This document shows, piece by piece, positions 34,860 to 43,142 of a stretch of 64,000 bases of DNA. Location: the NCBI GenBank assembly GCA_963704335.1, contig OY969889.1, forward strand, positions 2,480,001 to 2,544,000, in the 5' to 3' direction. How positions within the stretch are numbered: the stretch's first letter is position 1; every line of letters starts with the position of its first letter. A program made the position numbers and the translations under genes. The notes beneath the pieces were generated by a model, which saw nothing but the letters and a program-made list of their open reading frames with translations, ran no database searches and was not told the origin of the DNA. The stretch is from PALSA-612 sp963704335 (lineage in GTDB: Bacteria; Actinomycetota; Thermoleophilia; Gaiellales; Gaiellaceae).

Positions 34860-35453
34860 ACGCCGCGAGTCGAACTCGGCAGACCAGAGCTCCGCTCGGA
34901 AGTCCTCGAGCGTCTGCAGCTCTTCCTCTCGAAACAGCTGCTCGACGACCCCCACCTCGGCGTCATGATGGAACGGCACGTCTACGTGGTCCGGGGATAC
35001 GAGGTTGACCGAGAGACGCCCGCAGCTCGAGCACTTCAGCGCCACGCCGACCCGCGCCTGCTCCGGCTTCGGCGCCATCAGCCTGAAGAGCGACGGGAAC
35101 GCCGGTCGCGGCTTGCCTTCGGGGTAGCAGAAGAGCACCCAGGGCCACCCGCCTGCCGCGATCAGCCGTGCGGAGAGATCGTTGAACTCGTCGCCGAGGA
35201 GTTGCTTGCGAGCCGTCATGAGATTGACGAACTCTCGCTCCGCCCCCACTCCGAGCGGCGCCCAGTCGAGATCGTCGTGCGACAGCAACCCGTCGTGCTC
35301 GTCGCCGCACGCGCACGCGAACCTGACACGGTAAACCGCCGGGTGCGCCGCGCCGGGCAGGCGCTCCACCTCGCGGAAGGCCGACAGTGGCACGCTCGCT
35401 TGCTCCCGGGCCGGGCAGGCGAACGTGTAACGGGCGCGCAGCACGTCGTACAT
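34845..35453 (-). CDS. conserved hypothetical protein with cysteine pairs
   Basis: A 202-residue protein of unknown function. It has a cysteine near the N-terminus (YTFACPA), then RVRFACACGDEHDG and VALKCSSCGRLSVN, which may together bind zinc. The aromatic segment GGWPWVLFCYPEGKPRPAF lies in the middle, and the rest is mixed alpha/beta with an acidic C-terminus. It appears monocistronic, with TTAGAT six bases before the ATG as a possible -10. Confidence 0.65.
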   Translation of the reverse strand: MYDVLRARYTFACPAREQASVPLSAFREVERLPGAAHPAVYRVRFACACGDEHDGLLSHDDLDWAPLGVGAEREFVNLMTARKQLLGDEFNDLSARLIAAGGWPWVLFCYPEGKPRPAFPSLFRLMAPKPEQARVGVALKCSSCGRLSVNLVSPDHVDVPFHHDAEVGVVEQLFREEELQTLEDFRAELWSAEFDSRRLALA

Positions 35454-35524
35454 CGCTCTATCTAAGACGACAGAGCGGACGAAGTCGAGGATCCCCCGTC
35501 CAGGAGAGTGTGGCGAGACAGCTA

Positions 35525-36046
35525 CTAGTCGTACTGGATCAGCGAGACGACGTCGTAGCCGGACAGCTTCTTGCGCCCCTCGAGGAACGTCAGCTCGATG
35601 ATGAACGGGAGCCCGACGACGGTCCCGCCCAGCTGCTCGACGAGGTCAGCGGTCGCCTTCGCGGTGCCGCCCGTCGCAAGCACATCGTCGTGCACGAGCA
35701 CGCGCTGTCCCGGCTTGATCGCGTCGGCATGCACCTCGAGCTGGTCGAACCCGTACTCCAGCGCGTACTTCGCCGCCACCGTGTGCCAGGGCAGCTTGCC
35801 CGGCTTGCGTGCGGGTACGAAGCCGCAGCCGAGCTTGCACGCCAGCGCGCCCCCCGTGATGTAGCCGCGTGCTTCGGCGCCGAGGATGAGATCGGGCTCG
35901 CGCGGGGCCGCCCACTCGGCCAACCGGTCGATCGTGTCGGCCAGCGCCTCGGCGTCGCCGAGCAGCGGCATGATGTCCTTGAAGATGACGCCCGGCTTGG
36001 GGAAGTCCGGAACGTCACGGATCTTTGCCTCGAGGTCGACGGCCAT
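35525..36046 (-). CDS. apt: adenine phosphoribosyltransferase
   Basis: The 173-residue PRTase converts adenine and PRPP to AMP. Typical parts are IRDVPDFPKPGVIFKDIMPL at the N-terminus, GAEARGYITGGALA, KPGKLPWHT and the PRPP loop VLVHDDVLATGGTA. ATG 36046 has a strong GGGAGG site; the longer upstream frame overlaps the regulator gene and is rejected. It is last in the run rsiG-like, garA-like, ftsR-like, apt. Confidence 0.96.
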   Translation of the reverse strand: MAVDLEAKIRDVPDFPKPGVIFKDIMPLLGDAEALADTIDRLAEWAAPREPDLILGAEARGYITGGALACKLGCGFVPARKPGKLPWHTVAAKYALEYGFDQLEVHADAIKPGQRVLVHDDVLATGGTAKATADLVEQLGGTVVGLPFIIELTFLEGRKKLSGYDVVSLIQYD

Positions 36047-36056
36047 GTATCCCTCC

Positions 36057-36761
36057 CTAGCCGGCCGCGGTCTTGCGGACGGCTCTCCAGAGCAAGAGCT
36101 GCGTGAGCTCCTGGGCAGCAACGCCGAGTGCGCGCAGCTCCTCGAGCCCTTCCTGATGCCGTTCGGGATTGCGCGAACGCAGCGCGGGCGCGGCGACCTG
36201 GTCGAGCAGGCCCGCCGCCCGATCGGCCGTCGTTCGGAACGTGCGGAGGTGTCGAGCGGTCATTCCCGACGCGGCCAGCCGGCCGCACGCCAGGGCGATC
36301 TCGACGTCGGCGTCGGTGTAGAAGGACTCCCCACCACGAACCGACGGAGACAGCAGTCCGTACTCCTCGAGGTCACGCGCCAGCTCTCGGCTGATGTGAG
36401 CCCGCTCACACAGCTCGTGCAGGTCCACCTCGGCGTCGTGCTCGCCCAGGTCTGCAGCTGCTTTGCCGCGACGGCTGGGAGAGAGTCGCGTAGCGAGCTC
36501 CTGCCGGATGACCCGTAGCGGCAGAAACTCGTCCCGCTGGAGCCTCAGGATCGCCTGCAGCCGCTCGATGTCCTCCTCGCTGAAGAGCCGATAGCCGCCG
36601 GGCGTGCGCCGCGGCGAGAGCAGGCCCTGGTCCTCGAGGTAGCGGATCTTCGAGATCGAGATGTCCGGAAACTCGTCGCTCAGCTTCGCGCACACGGCGC
36701 CGATCGTCTCCAGCTTGCGGGCTGGGCGTGCTCGGCCGGTGGTTCTCACGGTGGTCGTCAT
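36057..36761 (-). CDS. MerR-family regulator, FtsR-like
   Basis: A 234-residue protein with an N-terminal MerR winged helix (ISISKIRYLEDQGLLSPRRT, PGGYRLFSEEDIERL) and a second helix-turn-helix-like region (HISRELARDLEEYGLLSPSV). The C-terminal part is helical. In mycobacteria and corynebacteria a MerR protein of this layout (Rv1828/FtsR) lies directly beside garA, as here; corynebacterial FtsR activates ftsZ. It overlaps the FHA gene by ATGA. The regulated genes are inferred only from that family. Confidence 0.85.
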   Translation of the reverse strand: MTTTVRTTGRARPARKLETIGAVCAKLSDEFPDISISKIRYLEDQGLLSPRRTPGGYRLFSEEDIERLQAILRLQRDEFLPLRVIRQELATRLSPSRRGKAAADLGEHDAEVDLHELCERAHISRELARDLEEYGLLSPSVRGGESFYTDADVEIALACGRLAASGMTARHLRTFRTTADRAAGLLDQVAAPALRSRNPERHQEGLEELRALGVAAQELTQLLLWRAVRKTAAG

Positions 36762-37210
36762 CGGGCGAAGAACACGAGTCGGTACTTGCCGATCTGCAGC
36801 TCGTCGTCGTCGGAGAGCTCTGCCGACTCGATGCGGCGGCGGTTGAGGAATGTGCCGTTGAGGCTTCCCTGGTCCTCGATCACGAACGTCTCACCCTGTC
36901 GTAGCGCGACGGCGTGTCTCCTGGAGACCGTGACATCGTCGAGGAAGATGTCGCAGTCCGGCGAGCGGCCGATCGTGGTCCGTTCCTGCTCCAGCGGGAA
37001 GTGCTCACCGGACCGTCCGCCTCCGGAGCGGATGACCAGCGTCGGGCCCTCCACCTCCCGCGCTGCATCGAGGTCCGCTTCCTCCTCGAGTGCGTAGGAC
37101 TGCGTCGTCTCGTCGCCCTCCTCCTCGCGCAGGAGCGAGCCGCAGCGGGCGCAGTAGTTCGCCACCTCGGGATTCTGGAATCCGCATTCGGAGCAGTAGA
37201 CGTGACTCAT
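36758..37210 (-). CDS. GarA/OdhI-like FHA protein with N-terminal zinc ribbon
   Basis: The 150-residue protein has a CxxC-x10-CxxC ribbon (YCSECGFQNPEVANYCARCG, residues 5-24), an acidic linker with ETTQSY (34-39), and an FHA domain (about 55-148) with TIGRSPDCDIFLDD, VSRRHA and GSLNGTFLN. In GarA an ETT motif is phosphorylated by Ser/Thr kinases and then docks into its own FHA domain, releasing TCA-cycle and glutamate enzymes. The ETTQ here is in the right place. Mycobacterial GarA lacks the zinc ribbon. The gene is coupled by ATGA to the FtsR-like regulator. Confidence 0.87.
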   Translation of the reverse strand: MSHVYCSECGFQNPEVANYCARCGSLLREEEGDETTQSYALEEEADLDAAREVEGPTLVIRSGGGRSGEHFPLEQERTTIGRSPDCDIFLDDVTVSRRHAVALRQGETFVIEDQGSLNGTFLNRRRIESAELSDDDELQIGKYRLVFFAR

Positions 37211-37243
37211 GGGATCGTGCCGGTATCGCCGCCAGGCGGCGAG

Positions 37244-37504
37244 CTAGGCCGCCGACGGCGGGCTTGCCCCACCCGCGGCGCCTTTGCCGGAGAGAATCTC
37301 GGTCAGCCGTTCGACGTCGACGTGCGCGAGCTCTCCCTCCCCCTTGCTCTTCAGCCGGGCGACGAGCTCGGCGTGCAGGATGTCGATCTTGCCGTGCAGC
37401 ATGCGGCGCTTGTACGAGATCTCGTTCTCCTCGGCCTCGAGGTCGGAGATCATCTTCTTCAAGTCGGTGTCCGACAGCGTCGTCAGATCGGGGAACGCGT
37501 CCAC
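37244..37504 (-). CDS. RsiG-like anti-sigma factor, probable c-di-GMP sensor
   Basis: An 86-residue, mostly helical protein. Residues 26-41 read E-x3-S-x2-R-x3-H-x3-D (ENEISYKRRMLHGKID), matching the E(X)3S(X)2R(X)3Q(X)3D c-di-GMP-binding signature of RsiG, except that His replaces Gln. RsiG proteins hold the sigma factor WhiG inactive when c-di-GMP is bound. GTG 37504 has AAAGG at five bases. A promoter with TTGACC (37567-37562) and TTCAAT (37543-37538) lies between it and the upstream gene. Family assignment is from the motif and length; no whiG is nearby. Confidence 0.7.
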   Translation of the reverse strand: MDAFPDLTTLSDTDLKKMISDLEAEENEISYKRRMLHGKIDILHAELVARLKSKGEGELAHVDVERLTEILSGKGAAGGASPPSAA

Positions 37505-37569
37505 GCAGACCTTTCGTTGGAGGCTCTGAAGCCCTGTATTGAAGCACGCAGCCTCCCCAAGGGTCAACC

Positions 37570-40083
37570 TCAACTTGAGATTGGCTCTCCGCTCTGCTCG
37601 GCCAGCGCTTCGTTCACGAGTGACAGGAGCTCCTGCTCGAGGTCGCTCGGGGAGCCGTCGGTAGTTGTCGTTTCGATTGTCACGTGCACGAGCGGCTCCA
37701 CCGGATCCGGCCTCACCATGCCCCAGGCGCCGTTGTCGAACACCTTGATCCCGTCCCGGAGATCGACTTCTCGGCCTGTCAGGCGCTCCGTGAGCACGCG
37801 CATGACGAGACCCTTGAGTGCCCACGAGCACGGCACCGTGTGATCGACGATCGTGACTTCCGGCAGCTCCGCTGCCAGCTCTGAGACCTTCGCCGAGTTG
37901 GGTGCCAGCAACTCCAGCAGCTTGCACAGGGCCGCCATCGCATCGAAGGACGGCTGGAAGTCCGGTATCACGTACGCGCCGTCACCGCCTGCCGCGAACA
38001 CCATGCCGCTTTGGCTCGCGGCCTGCATGAGCTCGGACGGTGACGTCGGCGTGCGGACGACGTCGAGGCCGGCTTCCTTAGCCAACCGGTCGGCGTGGCT
38101 CGTAACGGTGACGGGGAATGCGACGCTGCCCCGCGCATCGGTGTCCTGGAGCAGGCGCAGGAAGAGCAGCAGCGCCTGTCTCGACGGCACGTCTTGGGCG
38201 TTCTCCGCCACGATGAAGAGGCGCTCTCCTGAGAGGTCGAACACCGCTCCCAGGTCGGCGCCGACCGCTTCGACCAGACGCTTCGTCTGGGCGATCGCCT
38301 CGTCGGTGCTCAGCCCGGGAGTGTCGAGCTCGGCGAACTCGTGGGCCGAGATGGCCTCGACTCCGAGTGGACCGAGAATGAGCGGGAGAACGAACGATGC
38401 CGCCGATTGCCCGTAGTCGACCACAATCCGGAATCGGCGATCGATGACCGGAGCCGCATCGAGCGTCCCGAGCAGATCGCCCGCGTAGCTCTCACGCACG
38501 CGGACCGGGTAGCCGATCTTGCCTATCCGGTCCGGCGCCGCCCGCCGCAACTCGTAGCGTGTGTAGTGCTTCTCGACCTCCTTCTCGAGCCGCGGCGTCA
38601 GCTGTGTTCCCGTGTGCTCGAAGAACCGGATCTCGAGCTGCTCGGGGTCGACGACGCTCATCCCGACGTGGAAGCCGGCCGCGTAACCCTGTGTGCGGAT
38701 GGCGTGGCGATTGACCGGCGCGGGCAGCACGCGCAGGTCGGCGATGCTGATGCCAGTCGACGTGAGGCCGGAGACCATTGCCCGCTTGATCATGCGGCAG
38801 GCCGGCGTCGCGTCCCGGCTGGCGACGACACGGGCGCCACGCTGGAGGGTGGTTCCGAACGCGGCGGCCAGCCGAACCGCCGCTTCCGGCGTCAGATCGA
38901 CGTTGACGACGCCTGAAACGCCTTCGCGGCCGAACAGGTGGGTCTGACCGCCCCCTTCCCAGACGAGGCTCTCGTAGACGGTGGCGCCTGACTCCACGTC
39001 CTTGTGCGGGAAGATGCGGACGCCGGGCATCACGACCGTCTGCGCCCCGACCGTGACACCGTCGCCGAGGGCGGCGCCGTCGTGGATGTGGACGTGTGAG
39101 CGCAAGTCGCACGACTTGCCCACGATCGCTCCCTCGACGCTCGCGCCACGCCCCACGAACGTCGACTGGTCGATGACCGACCTCACGACGCTGGCGCGTT
39201 CGCGGAGCCGCACGTTGGCGCCCAGCACCGAGTACGCGCCGATCGTCGCCTCGGGAGAGACGGCGCAGTAGTTGCCTACGAACGCCGGGCCCTCGACGCC
39301 GGCGAGGTCGTCGATCTCCACGCCTTCGCCGATCCAGATGTTGCCCCGCAGCCGGATGCCCGGGATGTCAAGCGTGATCTGTTTGTCGAGGGCATCGAAG
39401 TTGGCCTGCCGATACTGCTCGAGGTTCCCGATGTCCTGCCAGTAGCCCTCGCACACGAAGCCGTACATCGGCCGTCCGAGCTCGAGCAACCGCGGGAAAA
39501 GCTCCTTCGAGAAGTCGAACGGACGGTCGTCGGGAATGTGCCGCAGCACCCCTGGGTCGAGGACGTAGATGCCGGTGTTGATCGTGTCCGAGAACACCTG
39601 GCCCCACGTGGGCTTCTCCAGGAAGCGCTCGATGCGCCCGTCCTCTCCCGTAACGACGATGCCGAAGTCGAGCGGGTTGTCGACTGCCTTGAGCGCGATC
39701 GTCACGGCAGCTTCGCGTTCGGTGTGGAAGCGCACCAACGCGGTCAGGTCGAAGTCCGTGAGTGCGTCGCCCGAGATCACGAGGAACGGCTCGTCGAGTC
39801 GTTGTGCAGCAAGCCGCACCGATCCCGCCGTCCCCATCGGCGTCGCCTCCAGCGAGTAGTCGATAGAGGCGCCGAGCGACTCTCCGTCGCCGAAGTACGA
39901 CTCGATCGCCTGGGGCAGGAAGGCCAGGGTGACGGTGATGTCGGTCAGCCCGTGCGCGCACAGCAGGTCGACGATGTGCTCCATGCACGGTTTCCCGACG
40001 ACGGGCACCATCGGCTTCGGCTGGTTCGAGGTCAGTGGGCGCAGCCGAGTCCCCTCTCCCCCCGCCATGACGATCGCTCTCAT
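37570..40083 (-). CDS. mannose-1-phosphate guanylyltransferase-like protein with degenerate phosphohexomutase domain
   Basis: An 837-residue fusion. The N-terminal nucleotidyltransferase (1-235) has MAGGEGTRLRPLTSNQPKPM, and left-handed beta-helix repeats follow (about 245-370). A C-terminal phosphomannomutase-like region (about 380-810) completes it. The mutase region lacks the usual phosphoserine loop (TASHNP type), reading VASRDATPACRMIKRAMVSG. The metal loop DxDxDR is replaced by DLSGERLF, so mutase activity is doubtful. This architecture is known in actinobacteria and cyanobacteria for NDP-sugar supply. It is coupled to pgsA by ATGA, suggesting a link to phosphatidylinositol mannosides or polysaccharide. 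Confidence 0.85.
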   Translation of the reverse strand: MRAIVMAGGEGTRLRPLTSNQPKPMVPVVGKPCMEHIVDLLCAHGLTDITVTLAFLPQAIESYFGDGESLGASIDYSLEATPMGTAGSVRLAAQRLDEPFLVISGDALTDFDLTALVRFHTEREAAVTIALKAVDNPLDFGIVVTGEDGRIERFLEKPTWGQVFSDTINTGIYVLDPGVLRHIPDDRPFDFSKELFPRLLELGRPMYGFVCEGYWQDIGNLEQYRQANFDALDKQITLDIPGIRLRGNIWIGEGVEIDDLAGVEGPAFVGNYCAVSPEATIGAYSVLGANVRLRERASVVRSVIDQSTFVGRGASVEGAIVGKSCDLRSHVHIHDGAALGDGVTVGAQTVVMPGVRIFPHKDVESGATVYESLVWEGGGQTHLFGREGVSGVVNVDLTPEAAVRLAAAFGTTLQRGARVVASRDATPACRMIKRAMVSGLTSTGISIADLRVLPAPVNRHAIRTQGYAAGFHVGMSVVDPEQLEIRFFEHTGTQLTPRLEKEVEKHYTRYELRRAAPDRIGKIGYPVRVRESYAGDLLGTLDAAPVIDRRFRIVVDYGQSAASFVLPLILGPLGVEAISAHEFAELDTPGLSTDEAIAQTKRLVEAVGADLGAVFDLSGERLFIVAENAQDVPSRQALLLFLRLLQDTDARGSVAFPVTVTSHADRLAKEAGLDVVRTPTSPSELMQAASQSGMVFAAGGDGAYVIPDFQPSFDAMAALCKLLELLAPNSAKVSELAAELPEVTIVDHTVPCSWALKGLVMRVLTERLTGREVDLRDGIKVFDNGAWGMVRPDPVEPLVHVTIETTTTDGSPSDLEQELLSLVNEALAEQSGEPISS

Positions 40084-40634
40084 GGCCGTCTGACCGCCTT
40101 CCAGACCGCCGCGGCGTACGACACCCCTGCGGCTACTGCAAGCGCGACGCCGATCCAGAAGATCACGAGCGGCCAGTCGGTGCCGGCCGGCGTGGCGATG
40201 ACGAACCCGATGCCTGCGTACAGCACCCAGGTGGCGAGCTTTCCGAGAGAGCTGACGGAGAACTCGTAGCCGCGGGGGAGCACTAACCGCGTACCGAGCA
40301 CGAGCAGCAGATCACGCCCGACGATGATGACGAGCGCGGCCCACGGCAGCCGGTCCTCGAGGAAGAGCATGACCACGGCGACGTCGATCATCAGCCGATC
40401 CGCGAGTGGGTCGGCGTACTTCCCGAACTGCGACTCGACTCGGAGCCGCCTCGCCAGCCAACCGTCCACCTGATCGGTGATCGCCGCGGCGGCGAAGACG
40501 ATTGCCGCGGGCCAGCTGTGTCCCTCGTCCCCTCTCGCCAGCAGCACAACGAACACCGGCACGAGCGCGAAGCGAGCGATCGTCAGTGCATTGGGCAGCT
40601 GAGCGATCGGCGCGGGGACTGCGCGGGCTCCCAT
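40080..40634 (-). CDS. pgsA: CDP-alcohol phosphatidyltransferase, PgsA-like
   Basis: A 184-residue membrane enzyme with the family signature D-x2-DG-x2-AR-x8-G-x3-D-x3-D (DQVDGWLARRLR ... GKYADPLADR). About five helices follow. It probably condenses CDP-diacylglycerol with glycerol-3-phosphate; a phosphatidylinositol-type alcohol acceptor cannot be excluded. It starts six bases after TATCCT and overlaps the next gene by ATGA. CdsA, which makes CDP-diacylglycerol, is encoded near 52.7 kb. Confidence 0.88.
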   Translation of the reverse strand: MGARAVPAPIAQLPNALTIARFALVPVFVVLLARGDEGHSWPAAIVFAAAAITDQVDGWLARRLRVESQFGKYADPLADRLMIDVAVVMLFLEDRLPWAALVIIVGRDLLLVLGTRLVLPRGYEFSVSSLGKLATWVLYAGIGFVIATPAGTDWPLVIFWIGVALAVAAGVSYAAAVWKAVRRP

Positions 40635-40640
40635 TGGACA

Positions 40641-40646
40641 AGGATA
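40641..40646 (-). promoter_or_regulatory. -10 element TATCCT of pgsA (leaderless)
   Basis: TATCCT on the minus strand is followed by six bases and then the ATG at 40634. The divergent HutF-like gene begins 62 bases away. Confidence 0.55.
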
Positions 40647-40696
40647 GTGCGACCCGCGCCTTGGCCTGCACCGGGAAAGTGGAGAGAATCACCACC

Positions 40697-41707
40697 ATGG
40701 CGCGAACGCTGACGTTGCCGGGCTTCGTCAACGCCCATTCCCACGGCTTCCAGCGCGCGCTGCGCGGTCGTGCGGCGGGAGCGGACTTCTGGGCCTGGCG
40801 CGAGACGATGCTCGCCGAGGCGGAGCGCCAGACACCGTCAGGCGTCCGTGCGCTGTACGAGCAGGTGTACCGAGAGCAGCTCGCTGCCGGCTACACCGCG
40901 GTGGGCGAGTTTCACTACCTCGGATACGACGAAGCCCTGGCCGCGGCGGCTGCGGCCGAGGCTGCAGGGATCGAGCTCGTGCTGCTCTACGCGGCCTACG
41001 GCCGCGGAGGTATCGCGCGCTTCCGCCAGGAATCGCCGGCTACCTACCTCGCCGATGTTGAACGGTTGGCCCAGGCGGGCCTGCGTGTGGGGCTCGCGCC
41101 GCACTCCGTGCGCGCGTGCCCGCGCGATTGGCTGGAGGAGATCGGGGGCTACGCGACCTCCACCCCACTCCCGCTCCACGTACACGCGTGTGAACAACCT
41201 CGTGAGATCGAGGAGTGTCTGGCCGAGCACGGGCTCCGCCCGGTGGAGCTCCTCGCGGAAACCGGTTGCCTGGGCCCGCGGACGACGGTGGTCCACGCCA
41301 CTCACGCAGACGACCGGGAGCTCGACCTGATCGCCGAGGCCGGGTCGCATGTCTGCCTCTGCCCGACGACCGAGGCTGACCTCGGCGACGGCTTTGCGCC
41401 CGTCAACCGCCTCGTCGAGCGCGGGATCCCGCTCTGCATCGGCTCCGACTCGAACGTGCGGATCGACCCGCTGGAAGAGCTCCGCGAGCTCTCCACCATC
41501 GCGCGCCGCCAGACGATGAGGCGGGAGACTCTCGGCCCGGACGAGCTGCTCGCCCTGGGTGCTGCCGGTGGGGCACAGGCCCTCGGCCTCGATGGCTCGC
41601 GTTCGATCGAGATCGACCTCGACCACGTCTCCCTACGGCACGTTGCGCCAGACTACGTCGAGGCGGCGCTCGTGGCGGGGTGCTCCGCCGATGTAGTGAT
41701 CAGCTGA
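40697..41707 (+). CDS. amidohydrolase, formimidoylglutamate deiminase (HutF)-like
   Basis: The 336-residue metal-dependent hydrolase carries the ligands of the HutF/deaminase group: NAHSHGFQRALRG (two His), HVHACEQ, VVHATHAD and GSDSNVRID. HutF releases ammonia from formimino-glutamate in histidine breakdown. It begins at the first metal motif (MARTLTLPGFVNAHSH), so the usual N-terminal beta-sandwich of about 50 residues is missing or lies outside the frame. No other hut gene is nearby, so the substrate is uncertain. The 3' end overlaps the convergent GH99-like gene by eight bases, where a GCTGAG/CTCAGC hairpin may end both transcripts. Confidence 0.8.
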   Translation: MARTLTLPGFVNAHSHGFQRALRGRAAGADFWAWRETMLAEAERQTPSGVRALYEQVYREQLAAGYTAVGEFHYLGYDEALAAAAAAEAAGIELVLLYAAYGRGGIARFRQESPATYLADVERLAQAGLRVGLAPHSVRACPRDWLEEIGGYATSTPLPLHVHACEQPREIEECLAEHGLRPVELLAETGCLGPRTTVVHATHADDRELDLIAEAGSHVCLCPTTEADLGDGFAPVNRLVERGIPLCIGSDSNVRIDPLEELRELSTIARRQTMRRETLGPDELLALGAAGGAQALGLDGSRSIEIDLDHVSLRHVAPDYVEAALVAGCSADVVIS

Positions 41708-42722
41708 GAAAGCTCAGCGCGCGGCGGAGCACACGCTCGACGGCGACGGTCACCCGATACTTCTCCGCCCAAAGCTTCGTGCGAACGAGGTACGCGCGCT
41801 CGGCGTTCTTGCCCTTGAGGCCGTACGCCCCCTCATAGCTCGCATACTCCCCGTAGATCGTGGGCTTCCGTCGCCGAGCGGGCTCGATCTGCGTACCCTC
41901 GTGCCACTCGTTGTAGCTAGTGATCGTGACGCGGTCGGGGTCGGCGGCGATCGCCGCTCGCCACATGCCGTCATACGTGGCGCCAGCCCGGCGGCTACGC
42001 ACACGGTAGTCGGGCGTTGCCCGGGTGGCGTTGTAACCGGGGCCGACGGACGGCGCGCACGCGATACCGGCTTTCCTGGCCCGCGCACAGAAGCCGGCGA
42101 AGGCGCCGCCGCGCACGGCGTACACGTCGTATGTGTACACGCCGTCGAAGCCTGCCTCCGCTGCACGCGCCGCGTCGCTCGTCTGCCCGTACAGCTCGAT
42201 CGAGGGGAACTGGGCCGAGAGCTCGAGCCACTCCGCATCGGGGATCAGGCCGTCGAACGGGTAATAGACGTACACGCGGCCGACGCCGAGCTTCCGCAGG
42301 TACTCGAAGTCCGCCTCGACGATGGCGCGCGTCCGCTGCCACTTCTCGTAAGGCTCGAGGTGCACCGCAACGTCGAGCCCGTGCTTCCAGGCGGCCCGCA
42401 TGACCGTCGGCAGCCGATCGGCCTCGGGTGAGCCCAGGCCCCACCACGAGCTGATGACCTCGTCCACGCCCGCGCGGGCGATCTCGGACATGTGCTGTGA
42501 CAGCACGTTCCAGTCGCGACTCGAGTACGCGCCGCGCGTCGGGTAGTACGTGCTCGCGAGGTCGTGTGGCGGCAGCCGGTCGGCCTTGTTCCAATGCAGG
42601 TACTTGCCGTCTTTCTGCGGCGTGCCCCACCACGGGTAGTAGAAGATCGCCGTCTCTCCCGCAGCAAGCGCGCCAGCGGGTGCAAACAGCAGGATCGCAA
42701 AGAGAACGACGAGGAGTCGCAC
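41700..42722 (-). CDS. secreted glycoside hydrolase family 99-like protein
   Basis: The 340-residue product has a signal peptide (RLLVVLFAILLFAPAGALAA) and a TIM-barrel-like enzyme with AIFYYPWWGTP, VISSWWGLGSPEAD and TSYNEWHEGTQIEP. These match the GH99/endo-alpha-mannosidase-like family that attacks mannose-containing glycans; the Glu in NEWHEG is the likely catalytic-site residue. GTG 42722 is chosen because it begins the signal peptide; the frame is open 150 bases further. TACATT on the minus strand about 40 bases upstream could be a -10. Substrate not known. Confidence 0.82.
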   Translation of the reverse strand: MRLLVVLFAILLFAPAGALAAGETAIFYYPWWGTPQKDGKYLHWNKADRLPPHDLASTYYPTRGAYSSRDWNVLSQHMSEIARAGVDEVISSWWGLGSPEADRLPTVMRAAWKHGLDVAVHLEPYEKWQRTRAIVEADFEYLRKLGVGRVYVYYPFDGLIPDAEWLELSAQFPSIELYGQTSDAARAAEAGFDGVYTYDVYAVRGGAFAGFCARARKAGIACAPSVGPGYNATRATPDYRVRSRRAGATYDGMWRAAIAADPDRVTITSYNEWHEGTQIEPARRRKPTIYGEYASYEGAYGLKGKNAERAYLVRTKLWAEKYRVTVAVERVLRRALSFLS

Positions 42723-43025
42723 CCCCGCATTTTTCCAGGAATCCGGTCGGCGAATGTAAGTCCTCGACAGACGGGTCACCGCGGCTTGATGAGCGCCTGA
42801 CGCGCGAGCCTTGGGCCGCCGCTCGCTCCGAAAGCACCGCATGGATACGAGGTTGCGGAAGTCATTGCGCAAGCTTGACGTCCCGCTTACGAAACGTGGG
42901 GAGACACAGCCAGGGCGCGGGGGCGGCTAACGGCAGGGGGGAAAGCCTCCGCGTCCATCCTCGCCCGGACCGGACGCCCCGCCCCTTAGCCCTCGACAGT
43001 CGAAATCCGTTTTGATGTGCCACAC
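42723..43025. other. gene-free stretch upstream of the GH99-like gene
   Basis: No gene can be supported in these 303 bases. The minus-strand promoter of the GH99-like gene probably lies near 42750. The rest shows only shadow frames. Confidence 0.5.
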
Positions 43026-43142
43026 ATGGTCGAGGGCGTCATCTACGACCGCCGGGTGCATCTCGAGGTGTGCAGCACCGCACTCGTCTCTCAACGTCGA
43101 CCTCGACGGCCAGGGCGACGAGCCGTCCATCCCTCACGATGA
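43026..43142 (+). CDS. possible small upstream peptide, 38 residues
   Basis: A short frame starting MVEGVIYDRRVHLEVCSTAL and ending in Arg/Pro-rich sequence. Its only support is that its stop overlaps the next start by ATGA, the coupling pattern common in this window. It may be noise or the eroded front of a longer gene. Confidence 0.25.
   Translation: MVEGVIYDRRVHLEVCSTALVSQRRPRRPGRRAVHPSR

Noticed and set aside
42927..43130. 67-codon minus-strand gene
   Set aside because: No ribosome-binding site or recognisable family; it overlaps better-supported small plus-strand frames.
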